Shown here piece by piece: positions 42,311-50,345 of a stretch of DNA of 64,000 bases; positions within the stretch are counted from its first letter, which is position 1, and every line of letters begins with the position of its first letter. The notes under the pieces are model-generated. The model saw only the letters and a program-made list of their open reading frames with translations, did not search any database and was not told the origin of the DNA. Origin of the DNA: Nostoc sp. LEGE 06077 (GTDB lineage: Bacteria > Cyanobacteriota > Cyanobacteriia > Cyanobacteriales > Nostocaceae); assembly GCF_015207705.1 (NCBI RefSeq), contig NZ_JADEWI010000001.1, positions 62,001-126,000 on the forward strand, given 5' to 3'. A program made the position numbers and the translations under genes.

Positions 42311-42518
42311 CTACAGTGTACACACAAGTCGAAAATTTGCAGTCTGAAACCGCATCCCGCCTGGAACTTTAGTTCTAGGCTCATAGCCAAAGTCCACGTT
42401 TTGTGGACTGGAAGATATTTTTAGTTGAGTCATCTTCAGATGACTTGCGCTATGAGACTCGGAATTCATTCCGAGGCGGGACAGATGCACTACACGAATA
42501 TTTCTGTGTACACCGTAG
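42311..42518 (-). mobile_element. MITE with CTACAGTGTACACAC ends and multi-hairpin core, copy 2 (inverted)
   Basis: The hairpin-rich core (42353-42481) is the reverse complement of the copy at 40491-40609 with, by eye, a single base difference, and the similarity continues into both arms. The ends CTACAGTGTACACACAA and TTCTGTGTACACCGTAG are inverted repeats. The direct repeat CCGTTGCGGGG flanks it (42300-42310 and 42519-42529). The two copies lie in opposite orientation about 1.7 kb apart around the receiver genes. Confidence 0.75.
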
Positions 42519-42679
42519 CCGTTGCGGGGAGAGGAATGGAAGTGGGGTTGAGAAAATAAGTCGCACATCGCGTAAGACAGTTTCGGCTATCAAGCAACAA
42601 ATATTTTAAAGTCCTATAGCCTTCAGGATATCGGAACAAATATTTATCTAAAATTTGGCAATTTACCCTAGTAAAAATT

Positions 42680-42997
42680 ATGTTAGACTTCAACACTTTG
42701 ACGCTATTTTCCAGTAATTACTGCATTAGTATTTGTGCCTTTCTCATTCCAGCCAACATAATTGCCACCGCGTTCACTATAGGTTTAAGATTATCGTCTC
42801 GTCCAGCTATTGAGATTTGGCAAAGTGCTGTAATTGCAAGTATATTTTCTTTATTAATGATACTTCATGTATTTGCTTGGTTTACGATTGGAGTTGTCAT
42901 GGCTCCCACATACATTTTATTGGGACTAGGAAGCATCTGTCTGTTCGCAAATTTAGGAGCCATTCTTTTAGGCAGACGCTTGGTTTTCCCCACATAA
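42680..42997 (+). CDS. Hypothetical membrane protein, 105 aa, three TM helices
   Basis: A 105-residue protein beginning MLDFNTLTLFSSNYCISICA, with three hydrophobic segments: about 18-38 (CAFLIPANIIATAFTIGLRL), 48-72 (WQSAVIASIFSLLMILHVFA) and 77-98 (VMAPTYILLGLGSICLFANL). No conserved motif is recognised. Short membrane proteins of this shape are frequent in cyanobacteria, so it is likely real, but no role can be proposed. It lies between a repeat-rich gap and the SLH-DUF3370 gene, co-oriented with the latter at 100 bases. Confidence 0.65.
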   Translation: MLDFNTLTLFSSNYCISICAFLIPANIIATAFTIGLRLSSRPAIEIWQSAVIASIFSLLMILHVFAWFTIGVVMAPTYILLGLGSICLFANLGAILLGRRLVFPT

Positions 42998-43097
42998 AAT
43001 TTAGATTGCAAAATTGAAGAATAATTTTTCGTAACGAACCACAGATACACCCAGATAAACATAGATAATTTATCGGTGTTTATCTGTATTTATAAAA

Positions 43098-44996
43098 ATG
43101 AAGTGGGGCAAGATTTCTCTAGCAGCAGGCTTAGTTCTGAGTCTTTCAGACTCTCGTGTACTAGCTTTTACAGATACTCAAAATTATTGGGGAGAAGCTT
43201 GTGTTCAAAAACTGGGAGAACGGAAACTAATCACAGGTTATCCTGATGGCAGTTTTCGCCCTAATTCTACCGTTACCAGGGCAGAAGCGGCTGTACTCAT
43301 GCTTAACGCCTTTCCTGATGCCGCAATTAAACGCAGTGCAACTACATTTAAAGATGTACCTGCTAATTATTGGGCAGCAAAGGCGATTTCTACAGCTTAT
43401 CAAAAAGGATTTTTTTCTGGTTATCCGGGTGGAGTATTTCAACCTAACCAAGCAATTCCGAGGGCGCAAATTATCGGTGTTGTGGCGGGGGCGAAAAATT
43501 ATAGTTCTCAACCTAACCCAGCGCAAATATTACAACGGTATTTTACAGATGCTCAACAAATTCCCAACTACGCGCAAAATGCGATCGCATCTGCCACAAT
43601 AAACAGTATTGTTGTTAATTATCCCAATGTTAAACAGCTAAAACCACTGCAAAGTGTTACCAGAGGCGAAGTTGCAGCGTTGATGTGTCGGGCTTTAAAT
43701 ATCTACACTGTTCCCCCAGAGTATATTGCAGGTGTCCAAGCATATCCTTTAGAAGTGCGTTCTTTACCGGGACAACTTGATACTATTCCCACCTTTAACA
43801 GTAACAGCCCCGAATTAGTTACAACTGAAGGGATTTTACTTTCAACTTTCCCCCCAGATGGCAAACAAGTCAAGGAAGCGCATTTAAACTACCCATTCCA
43901 AGGCAGATTTGATGTATTCGCCCATCATATCGTTAGGGCAGAAACACCAGCCCAAAACCGCACGGTTTATCAAGGGATAATTGTTCACAACCCAGGAAAT
44001 GAACCAGTAACATTGCAAGTACTACAAGCAGCTAGTTACCAAACCAGAGAAGCACCGTTTATTGATTTACCTGATGTGGCGGATAATGCCCAAAGTACAG
44101 TTTACGCTGGCCCTGGTAGTAGAACAATGAACGATGTGTTGCGGGGTGTCAGACAGGCAAATTTTCCCGATAAGTTAGTCATAGAACCAGGAAAAACGCA
44201 AATATTGGCAAACTTACCCATTCCTGTACAAGCGCCGAGTTCCAATGGCCGAACAACAATGATGCGATTAGTGAGCGATCGCCCAATTTATCTGGCAAAC
44301 TTAGTAAAGAATAGTCAAGTTCCGCCTTCTGTCAGCGAGTGGCAAACACTTTTAGATACAGGTAGTCTAGCAGGTAAGCGCGACCCCATTCCTACACCCC
44401 TAGACCCTCCTAGAGAACCAACAGTTTTTAGCCGTGTGGCTGGTGTGTCTCAAGGTACACAATGGCAAGCAAAAGTTACAGATAATTCCAACGTATCTGA
44501 GTTAACTATACCCCAACCAGGCAAAGCATTCTCTTATCCCATAGGAACAGTACATTTAATTACACTCAGCACCGGACAAATTCAAAGTGCGCCTATGCTG
44601 AAACGCTACAACGATACAGCCTACTTTGCTCACAGTAACTATGGTGTAGAATACAATCTCACTTTGCCACTACACAATCCTAGCAACCAAACTCAGACTG
44701 TAACTGTATCAATAGAAACGCCGTTAAAAGATGAGGGTGGTAGGGATAGACTGCTGTTTTTAAATCCCCAAGTTGAACAGATATTCTTTCGGGGAACAGT
44801 AAGATTACGTTACACCGATGATAATCAAGTAGAACAAACGCGCTATGTTCATTTGGTACAGCGACGGGGACAAGTAGGAAAAGCTTTGATAACTTTGCAA
44901 ATGCCAGCCGGAAATCAACGGCAAGTTCAAGTAGACTTTTTATATCCGCCTGATGCTACCCCACCGCAGGTTTTAACTGTGAGAACGCAGATGTGA
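43098..44996 (+). CDS. SLH-domain and DUF3370 secreted surface protein
   Basis: A 632-residue exported protein: signal peptide about 1-23 (MKWGKISLAAGLVLSLSDSR), three S-layer-homology repeats in the first 200 residues (GYPDGSFRPNSTVTRAEAAV, GYPGGVFQPNQAIPRAQIIG, then YPNVKQLKPLQSVTRGEVAA), and the DUF3370 domain from about residue 210 (EVRSLPGQLDTIPTFNSNSP, FPFQGRFDVFAHHI-type block). SLH repeats tether proteins to peptidoglycan or cell-wall polysaccharide; in cyanobacteria they are also found in outer-membrane porins. DUF3370 is a cyanobacterial family without known function. The product is predicted in the periplasm or outer layer. It is monocistronic. Confidence 0.86.
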   Translation: MKWGKISLAAGLVLSLSDSRVLAFTDTQNYWGEACVQKLGERKLITGYPDGSFRPNSTVTRAEAAVLMLNAFPDAAIKRSATTFKDVPANYWAAKAISTAYQKGFFSGYPGGVFQPNQAIPRAQIIGVVAGAKNYSSQPNPAQILQRYFTDAQQIPNYAQNAIASATINSIVVNYPNVKQLKPLQSVTRGEVAALMCRALNIYTVPPEYIAGVQAYPLEVRSLPGQLDTIPTFNSNSPELVTTEGILLSTFPPDGKQVKEAHLNYPFQGRFDVFAHHIVRAETPAQNRTVYQGIIVHNPGNEPVTLQVLQAASYQTREAPFIDLPDVADNAQSTVYAGPGSRTMNDVLRGVRQANFPDKLVIEPGKTQILANLPIPVQAPSSNGRTTMMRLVSDRPIYLANLVKNSQVPPSVSEWQTLLDTGSLAGKRDPIPTPLDPPREPTVFSRVAGVSQGTQWQAKVTDNSNVSELTIPQPGKAFSYPIGTVHLITLSTGQIQSAPMLKRYNDTAYFAHSNYGVEYNLTLPLHNPSNQTQTVTVSIETPLKDEGGRDRLLFLNPQVEQIFFRGTVRLRYTDDNQVEQTRYVHLVQRRGQVGKALITLQMPAGNQRQVQVDFLYPPDATPPQVLTVRTQM

Positions 44997-45048
44997 GTTT
45001 TTGCCGTAATGCCCACCTTAGAACTCCAGCTAAACAATAACTGATTAA

Positions 45049-45415
45049 TTAAAGTTTCTCTAACAAAACTAAACCATTGTCTTGAAAATCTATTTCCAGG
45101 TGATATCCAGCCATCATAGAAGTTCCTAGCAACGGTTTATAACCAGCCGCTAAAACAGGAACTATTTTTTCTATACCGTCCCATATAATTGTGGCAAAAT
45201 GTATAGCTAACAAAGCTTCAGTCCCGTCGGCTAATCTTGCAGATGTACTAGAGTATAAGGGAAGATTCATCGCACTGACTGCTTGTGGTGGTAAAGTTAA
45301 GATGGTCGTTAAATCCAGTATCAATCACAAAATCTAAAGAAAAATCTGGCTGCGAAGCTAAACGAAAAACTACTGGAATGATTGCTTTACTATCCATTAC
45401 TTTTCCATAAATCAT
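45049..45415 (-). pseudogene. Clan AA (retropepsin-like) aspartic protease gene with a frameshift
   Basis: From an ATG at 45415 the minus strand reads MIYGKVMDSKAIIPVVFRLA and then FSLDFVIDTGFNDHL, with the catalytic DTG triad. The frame then degenerates, while the adjacent frame picks up LPPQAVSAMNLPLYSSTSAR and LLGTSMMAGYHLEIDF to the stop at 45049. One extra base in the CTTAACTTTACC stretch explains this. The intact product would be about 121 residues, typical for single-domain cyanobacterial clan AA proteases. The start overlaps the upstream gene's stop (ATGA at 45412-45415), so translation was coupled. The gene is broken unless frameshifting occurs. Confidence 0.75.
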
Positions 45416-45684
45416 TTAGCAGTACGCTCCATTGCACCACCAAAACTTACTGCAACATCATAACCAATGCGGATAGTAAACAATCTAGCATTCGGATTTT
45501 TCTGTTTTAACTTTAACGCTGTCTCTACACCCGTTGGATCAATACCATATTCACCAGTTTCGGCATCAATCACAATCATTTTACCGATGTTATCGCTATG
45601 CTCAACATTTTGACGAATACCGTTTTCGTAAAATTGTTGAGCGCGTGAGGCTACTTCTTCTACACTCCAAAAAATAGATTGCAT
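45412..45684 (-). CDS. Small partner protein of the aspartic protease (TA-like antitoxin position)
   Basis: From the ATG at 45684 the 90-residue product begins MQSIFWSVEEVASRAQQFYE and contains MIVIDAETGEYGIDPTGVET and RLFTIRIGYDVAVSFGGAME. I know this family from cyanobacteria as a short protein encoded directly ahead of clan AA aspartic protease genes, as here. The ATGA overlap and the fixed order resemble toxin-antitoxin pairs, but no such activity has been shown to my knowledge. A longer frame reaches 45756, yet its extra residues look non-coding. The gene is intact while its partner is frameshifted. Confidence 0.68.
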   Translation of the reverse strand: MQSIFWSVEEVASRAQQFYENGIRQNVEHSDNIGKMIVIDAETGEYGIDPTGVETALKLKQKNPNARLFTIRIGYDVAVSFGGAMERTAK

Positions 45685-45814
45685 CACAATTACACTACTT
45701 TGGCTGTTGAAATTATTGTAGTATCTACCAGCAACCCCACCGGGCGATCGCCTCATACTCTACACTAATTAATATCCTGACTGCCAACCTGCACTGATTT
45801 CAAAGATACTGTCC

Positions 45815-47104
45815 ATGCAGCTACTTAAAACAACTGACACAGATTTTTCCACCGCGTTCCAAGCACTCGTCAATAATCGCCGGGAAGCCACGGTTGATGT
45901 TAGTGGTACAGTACGCGGTATTCTGGCTGATGTGAAAGTGCGGGGTGATGCCGCAGTTAAGGAATATACTACTCGTTTCGACCATTTCAGCCCAGAATCT
46001 TTGCATCTGAGTGCTGATTTTATCGCCGCCCAAGCCGCTAAATGTCCACCTGATGTGAGAGTCGCCCTGGAATTAGCCGCAGAACGCATTGGTAGCTTTC
46101 ACCAAAAACAACTGCCCCAAGATATTGGTTACACCGACGCAACAGGCGTAAAACTCGGTTTAAATTGGGTTTCTCTTTCCCAAGTCGGGATTTATGTTCC
46201 CGGTGGACGCGCCAGCTATCCTAGTTCGGTGTTGATGAATGCTTTACCTGCCAAAATTGCCGGGGTGGAACGCATTGTCATGACAGTACCGATGCCTCAT
46301 GGGGAAATTAACCCGGCTGTATTGGCGGCGGCACAAGTGGCTGGCGTGACGGAAATATATAGTATTGGTGGGGCGCAAGCAGTAGCCGCCCTCGCCTATG
46401 GTACAGAAACTCTAACGCCTGTAGATAAAGTTGTTGGCCCTGGTAATGCTTATGTTGCAGAAGCCAAGCGTCAGGTATTCGGAACTGTGGGAATTGATAG
46501 CATCGCTGGCCCTTCGGAAATTTTGGTGGTAGCTGATGATCAAAATAACCCAGAGTGGATAGCTTGGGATTTATTATCGCAAGCAGAACATGACCCCAGC
46601 GCCCAATCTATTTTAATTACTGATTCGGAAGTTTTCGCCCAGCAAGTTATCACTGCCGTTGAACAAGTTCTTAGCAAGCTGTCTACTCAAGCGGTGGCGA
46701 CTGCTAGTTGGGAAAATCATGGTGCAATTATTGTAGTAAGTGATTTGGCAGAAAGTATACCATTGCTGAATCAATTGGCTCCTGAACACGTTGAGTTATG
46801 TGTAGATAACCCGCAATTACTAGCTAGTCAAATTAAATGCGCCGGTAGTGTGTTTTTAGGACGCTACACCCCAGAGGCGATAGGTGATTATTTGGGTGGA
46901 CCTAACCATGTATTACCAACTTCCCGTTCAGCGCGGTTTGCGTCTGGTTTGAGTGTATATGATTTTCTCAAACGCATTACTTATTTAGAATGCAATCAAG
47001 CCGCATTGCAGGAAATTGGTAAAGCAGCAGTGACTTTAGCTGAGGCGGAAGGTTTACCAGCCCATGCGGGTAGTGTGGCTGTACGTTTACAATCACTTGA
47101 ATAG
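45815..47104 (+). CDS. hisD: Histidinol dehydrogenase
   Basis: A 429-residue enzyme with all hallmarks of HisD: VGIYVPGGRASYPSSVLMNA, VDKVVGPGNAYVAEAKRQVF, the zinc-ligand region LLSQAEHDPSAQ, GPSEILVVAD, YLGGPNHVLPTSRSARFASG and the C-terminal PAHAGSVAVR. It carries out the last two steps of histidine synthesis, oxidising L-histidinol to histidine with two NAD+ in the cytoplasm. Length is as expected. It is not in a his operon, as is usual in cyanobacteria, where his genes are scattered. A perfect 11-bp hairpin follows its stop. Confidence 0.96.
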   Translation: MQLLKTTDTDFSTAFQALVNNRREATVDVSGTVRGILADVKVRGDAAVKEYTTRFDHFSPESLHLSADFIAAQAAKCPPDVRVALELAAERIGSFHQKQLPQDIGYTDATGVKLGLNWVSLSQVGIYVPGGRASYPSSVLMNALPAKIAGVERIVMTVPMPHGEINPAVLAAAQVAGVTEIYSIGGAQAVAALAYGTETLTPVDKVVGPGNAYVAEAKRQVFGTVGIDSIAGPSEILVVADDQNNPEWIAWDLLSQAEHDPSAQSILITDSEVFAQQVITAVEQVLSKLSTQAVATASWENHGAIIVVSDLAESIPLLNQLAPEHVELCVDNPQLLASQIKCAGSVFLGRYTPEAIGDYLGGPNHVLPTSRSARFASGLSVYDFLKRITYLECNQAALQEIGKAAVTLAEAEGLPAHAGSVAVRLQSLE

Positions 47105-47108
47105 TTCT

Positions 47109-47149
47109 GAGTGCTGAGTGAAATTAATTTTGCTTTTTACTCAGCACTC
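47109..47149. terminator. Hairpin after hisD
   Basis: GAGTGCTGAGT (47109-47119) pairs exactly with ACTCAGCACTC (47139-47149), 5 bases after the hisD stop, with a T-rich loop. The ACTCAGCACTC word also occurs inside yraN near 58020, so it belongs to a dispersed repeat family now placed as a terminator. Confidence 0.55.
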
Positions 47150-47192
47150 TTGAAAAGGTTGGTCATCCCTTGTATAAAAAACAAAAGTTGAT

Positions 47193-47945
47193 ATGGATGC
47201 AGAGAAAAGGACACCTGTTTCTTTTATCAAAAATCTGCTGGTTGCCCGTTGGCGATCGCTGTTACTCCTGTTTCTTGGGGTATATTTACCATTGCAGATA
47301 TTTCAACTGCTGGCTGTCCAAGTTTGGCAATATCAAGCTGGCTTCCCCTGGGATGTGCCGATTTTGTTAGCAGTTCACTCTACAGCCAACCCCCAGTTAG
47401 ATATTCTAGCGGTGGTGCTAACTAAGTTAGGCTCATTTTGGACTGTGTTACCGATTTTAACTACAGTTGCCCTCATCTTACTCTGGCAAAAACGCTGGCG
47501 ATCGCTAGTTTACCTACTCATCACTGCCTTGGGAAATGCTTTGATCAACCGCACAGCCAAAGAATTATGGCATCGTCTCCGCCCAGATTTTTGGACATCC
47601 CTCGCGCCAGAGTTAGATTTTTCCTTTCCTAGCGGCCATGCTATGACGAGTACAACCTTGGCTATCATTTTGCTGATTTTAGCTTGGCAAAGTTCTTGGC
47701 GCTGGGTGGTGTGGATTTTTGGGAGTTTGTATGTCTTCACTATTGCTTGGACACGCCTGTATTTGGGAGTTCACTTTCCCAGTGATATTATCGCGGGTTG
47801 GATGGTGGCGATCGCTTGGGGAACTGGTGTGAGTATGATTATTAAACCCCATCTGGTGAAAACTGCACCTGTCCCTGGTGTGCAACCTGCTACGGAAACT
47901 ACTTTACTCCCGGAAGAACAGGACGATTTAGCCGCTAATAATTGA
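47193..47945 (+). CDS. PAP2 superfamily membrane phosphatase
   Basis: A 250-residue integral membrane protein with about six helices and the three phosphatase motifs KELWHRLRPD, FPSGHAMTSTT and TRLYLGVHFPSDI (catalytic His in the second and third). Family members dephosphorylate phosphatidic acid, undecaprenyl pyrophosphate or similar lipid phosphates on the outer face of the membrane. Which of these is the substrate cannot be read from the sequence. The start is the ATG at 47193; a different frame beginning upstream is a shadow. The tail (about 215-250) is polar and proline/glutamate-rich. Apparently monocistronic. Confidence 0.9.
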   Translation: MDAEKRTPVSFIKNLLVARWRSLLLLFLGVYLPLQIFQLLAVQVWQYQAGFPWDVPILLAVHSTANPQLDILAVVLTKLGSFWTVLPILTTVALILLWQKRWRSLVYLLITALGNALINRTAKELWHRLRPDFWTSLAPELDFSFPSGHAMTSTTLAIILLILAWQSSWRWVVWIFGSLYVFTIAWTRLYLGVHFPSDIIAGWMVAIAWGTGVSMIIKPHLVKTAPVPGVQPATETTLLPEEQDDLAANN

Positions 47946-48327
47946 GTCTTTTTGCTAAAAACTAGTGCAAGCCTGCATCAAAGATGTTGACTGCGTAGAA
48001 CTGAAAGCTATGGGTGATATAATTTTTGTTAACGTGAGTTCGACGAATTAAAAAACCCCTCTCCAAACCTCTCTCCTTCCAGGGGAGAGGCTTCTAAACC
48101 TTCATTTTTCGTCGATATTTCAAGATATTTAAGCCCCTCTCCGCGTCGGAGCGAAAAGTTTGCGCGTCCGGGTTTCCCGGCGCAAAACTTTTCAAGACAG
48201 AGGGGTTGGGGAGAGGTAATTGAACTCACTTCTTGTTAAGATTGGCAATATATATAGTGGTTCTCACCCCAGTGAGGTAGAGACAAGAGTAATTAACCAC
48301 AGATAAATTTGTCCCTCAAGCTAATTT
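47946..48327. other. 382-base gap: GTGAGTTC repeat element, no gene
   Basis: Half of this gap is the repeat element at 48034-48229. The rest is promoter-type AT-rich DNA before the Uma2 gene, with the phrase AACCACAGATAAA shared with the region before 43098. Confidence 0.5.
48034..48229. repeat. Repeat element with GTGAGTTC/GAACTCAC ends and internal hairpin
   Basis: The ends GTGAGTTC and GAACTCAC are exact inverted repeats, followed inward by CCCCTCTCC and GGGGAGAGG. The centre is a long imperfect hairpin GAAAAGTTTGCGCGTCCGGG / CCCGGCGCAAAACTTTTC. A related element lies at 40404-40748 and a solo end near 4495. Confidence 0.55.
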
Positions 48328-48945
48328 ATGGCTCAAGCTTTACCCAAACGAATCACCTTTGATCAATTTATTGAATGGCTACCAGAAAACTCAGATGTAC
48401 GCTATGAGTTACACGATGGAGTGATTATCGAAATGCCCAAACCCTCTGGAAAGCATTCTAATGTGACTGGCTTTTTGATAGAAGAATTAATCCTGGTAAT
48501 CATCCAGATGGGAAAACGTAGTATTTGGACAATTCCCAGAGAATCGATTGTTAAGCCTACTAGTGAGTCGGGATATGAACCTGACATCATTGTTTTAGAT
48601 CAAGAGGCTCTAAGTCATGAACCACGATGGAACAAAGAGTCAATCATTGAGAATGCTACCAGCGTCAAGCTAATTATTGAGGTTGTTAGTAGTAATTGGC
48701 GTGATGACTACTACAAGAAACACGCTGATTATGAGGAAATGGGCATTCCTGAATACTGGATTGTAGATTATGCTGCATTGGGTGGTAGGGCTTTTATTGG
48801 TAATCCCAAACAGCCCACTATATCTGTTTATCAGTTGGTTGAAGGTGAGTATCAAGTTAGCCAGTTTAGACAAGGCGAACATATTCTATCACCGACATTT
48901 GCGGAACTGAATTTGACTACTAATCAAGTTTTTCGCTTAGGGTAA
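48328..48945 (+). CDS. Uma2 family (DUF820) endonuclease-like protein, third type
   Basis: A 205-residue Uma2 protein with the complete family pattern: KRITFDQFIEWLPENSDVRY, ELHDGVIIEMPKPSGKHSNV, GYEPDIIVLDQEAL (acid of the nuclease core), VKLIIEVVSSNWRDDYYKKH (E and following K of the PD-(D/E)xK site) and GIPEYWIVDY. It is clearly diverged from the two near-identical Uma2 proteins elsewhere in the window. These proteins are predicted nucleases, many copies per cyanobacterial genome, without a demonstrated role. Active-site residues are intact. It is monocistronic. Confidence 0.85.
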   Translation: MAQALPKRITFDQFIEWLPENSDVRYELHDGVIIEMPKPSGKHSNVTGFLIEELILVIIQMGKRSIWTIPRESIVKPTSESGYEPDIIVLDQEALSHEPRWNKESIIENATSVKLIIEVVSSNWRDDYYKKHADYEEMGIPEYWIVDYAALGGRAFIGNPKQPTISVYQLVEGEYQVSQFRQGEHILSPTFAELNLTTNQVFRLG

Positions 48946-49069
48946 ACAACGCCATAGCACATTTTGAGGCGTTAGAGATGTAAGTTACCAGAACTCTTAC
49001 ACCCCATACACAATCTCAATCACTAAACTTTGTGCGTAACTACAGTAATACTACTCTCTACTTTCCTAT

Positions 49070-49723
49070 TCACCCCTTCTTCGTAGGTGCAGTTGCAACA
49101 TGAGCCTCAACAATTGTCTGCGATACTTTGGGAATAAACCAATTGACATCACTGGCTTTGAGAATTGTAGCGCCAACTTGATTAAATTCAATTGCCCCAG
49201 TATCAGGATTAGTTTTAAGAACTAAGTTTGTCCCATTGGGAACTTTTAGCACAACATCACCAATAAATTCTTGTCCAGGACGGTCTGGATTTAAAGCTAC
49301 AGCATTCACATCTGCGGGTAGATAGATACCTTTGCAATTCCATCTATCTTTGGTTGTTGCGCCATCAGCTAAAAAATAAAGTGCGGCTGATTCTGAGTAT
49401 TCATCCTCATCTAAATTTGCTTCTGGCCCGTAAATAGCTATTGTCTGTCCTGTTTGATTGGTGCATTGTCCCCAGTCAATTCCCGACTCAAAGGCATATT
49501 TTTGTAATTTTAATTCATTGATTTTTTGGTCAATTTGTTCTGGGGTATAACCTTCTAATTGTCCTTGTGTTGCTTTGACAGAGCGAAATTGCTCTAGCTC
49601 TTTGGTGAGGGTTATATAATCAGGATTTTTGCTAATTTTTGGGCGATCGGCTAAAGCTGGCGGAGCAAATATTAAACTTGCAAATAATATAACTGTCAGC
49701 AGAAAGTATTTAAATCTTTTCAT
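49070..49723 (-). CDS. Secreted hypothetical protein, 217 aa
   Basis: A precursor with a strong signal peptide (MKRFKYFLLTVILFASLIFA, cleavage after ALA at about 25), then a helical stretch (YITLTKELEQFRSVKATQGQ and INELKLQKYAFESGIDWGQC) and a beta-rich C-terminal half (LYFLADGATTKDRWNCKGIY, GDVVLKVPNGTNLVLKTNPD). Two cysteines in the mature part could pair. I do not recognise the family. A periplasmic location is predicted. It stands alone, divergent from the APC permease with a long gap between. Confidence 0.72.
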   Translation of the reverse strand: MKRFKYFLLTVILFASLIFAPPALADRPKISKNPDYITLTKELEQFRSVKATQGQLEGYTPEQIDQKINELKLQKYAFESGIDWGQCTNQTGQTIAIYGPEANLDEDEYSESAALYFLADGATTKDRWNCKGIYLPADVNAVALNPDRPGQEFIGDVVLKVPNGTNLVLKTNPDTGAIEFNQVGATILKASDVNWFIPKVSQTIVEAHVATAPTKKG

Positions 49724-50345
49724 ATATGCGTACCCCTTTTTACAACATTGCAGCTTATGACTATCTTAATAGTCTTGTCAAGATTATAACTAGCTACTCT
49801 AGTTAAATTTTGTCAGAAAAATCCTGTTATACTCTTAATTTATTTCATTTGATTTTTGGACTAATCTTTGCATAGTAGTTAAACAACATAATCATTTTTT
49901 ATTTTTATACTCTCATTTTTTCTATGTTTTTCACACCTGCATTTGTCAATTATCTAGCTTGTCATAGTTCCATAACTTAGTTAGCCAAAAAGGCACTTAT
50001 TCCGATGGTGTTGTCGTGTATTGTTTTGTACAATTTTTTAAAAAAAAATCTGTAAATTTAAATACAAAATACCCATATATCCAGGTAGATTAAGGATTTC
50101 ACTCATATTAAGAAATCATTAAAGTTAGATTTTTTGTCTACTTGATTGTAGAAAATACATGGGGTAGTATTAAATCTATCTTGAGACATAAAACTAAAAA
50201 TAGGCGCTGACCAGTGATAAATATATCGATATCTGTAAGTAAAAGTTAGGAATTGTTTTTAGCAGCATTCACCTGAAAAACTCTCAACTAATTCCTTGTC
50301 AAAACCATCGTTATATGCGCCATTGGCCAAATTAAAACTTGCAAG
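49724..50345. other. 622-base divergent gap, AT-rich, no gene
   Basis: Upstream DNA of two divergent genes. The only structured signal I see is a GTA-N8-TAC word at 50052-50065 with a TAN3T hexamer downstream. No repeat element or hairpin of note. Confidence 0.45.
50052..50065 (+). promoter_or_regulatory. Candidate NtcA-binding site upstream of the APC permease
   Basis: GTAAATTTAAATAC fits the NtcA consensus GTA-N8-TAC, and TAGATT (TAN3T) follows after 20 bases, slightly short of the usual 22-23. It lies about 280 bases before the permease start. NtcA is the cyanobacterial nitrogen regulator; in AT-rich DNA such a match can be chance. Confidence 0.35.

Larger units (their letters stand above)
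42139..42679. other. 541-base gap: terminator, GC-rich hairpin and second MITE copy
   Basis: Contains the hairpin terminator at 42171, a CCCCTTCCC/GGGAAGGGG hairpin at 42256-42278, and the inverted second copy of the multi-hairpin MITE at 42311-42518. No gene is seen; frames open here are products of the repeats. Confidence 0.55.

Noticed and set aside
42224-42609. Three overlapping frames on both strands around the second MITE copy
   Set aside because: They are translations of the palindromic repeat; the same frames appear in the first copy at 40401-40663, so they are not genes.
45769-46089. 106-codon minus-strand frame opposite the start of hisD
   Set aside because: hisD is unambiguous on the plus strand and starts at 45815; the opposite frame has no family features.
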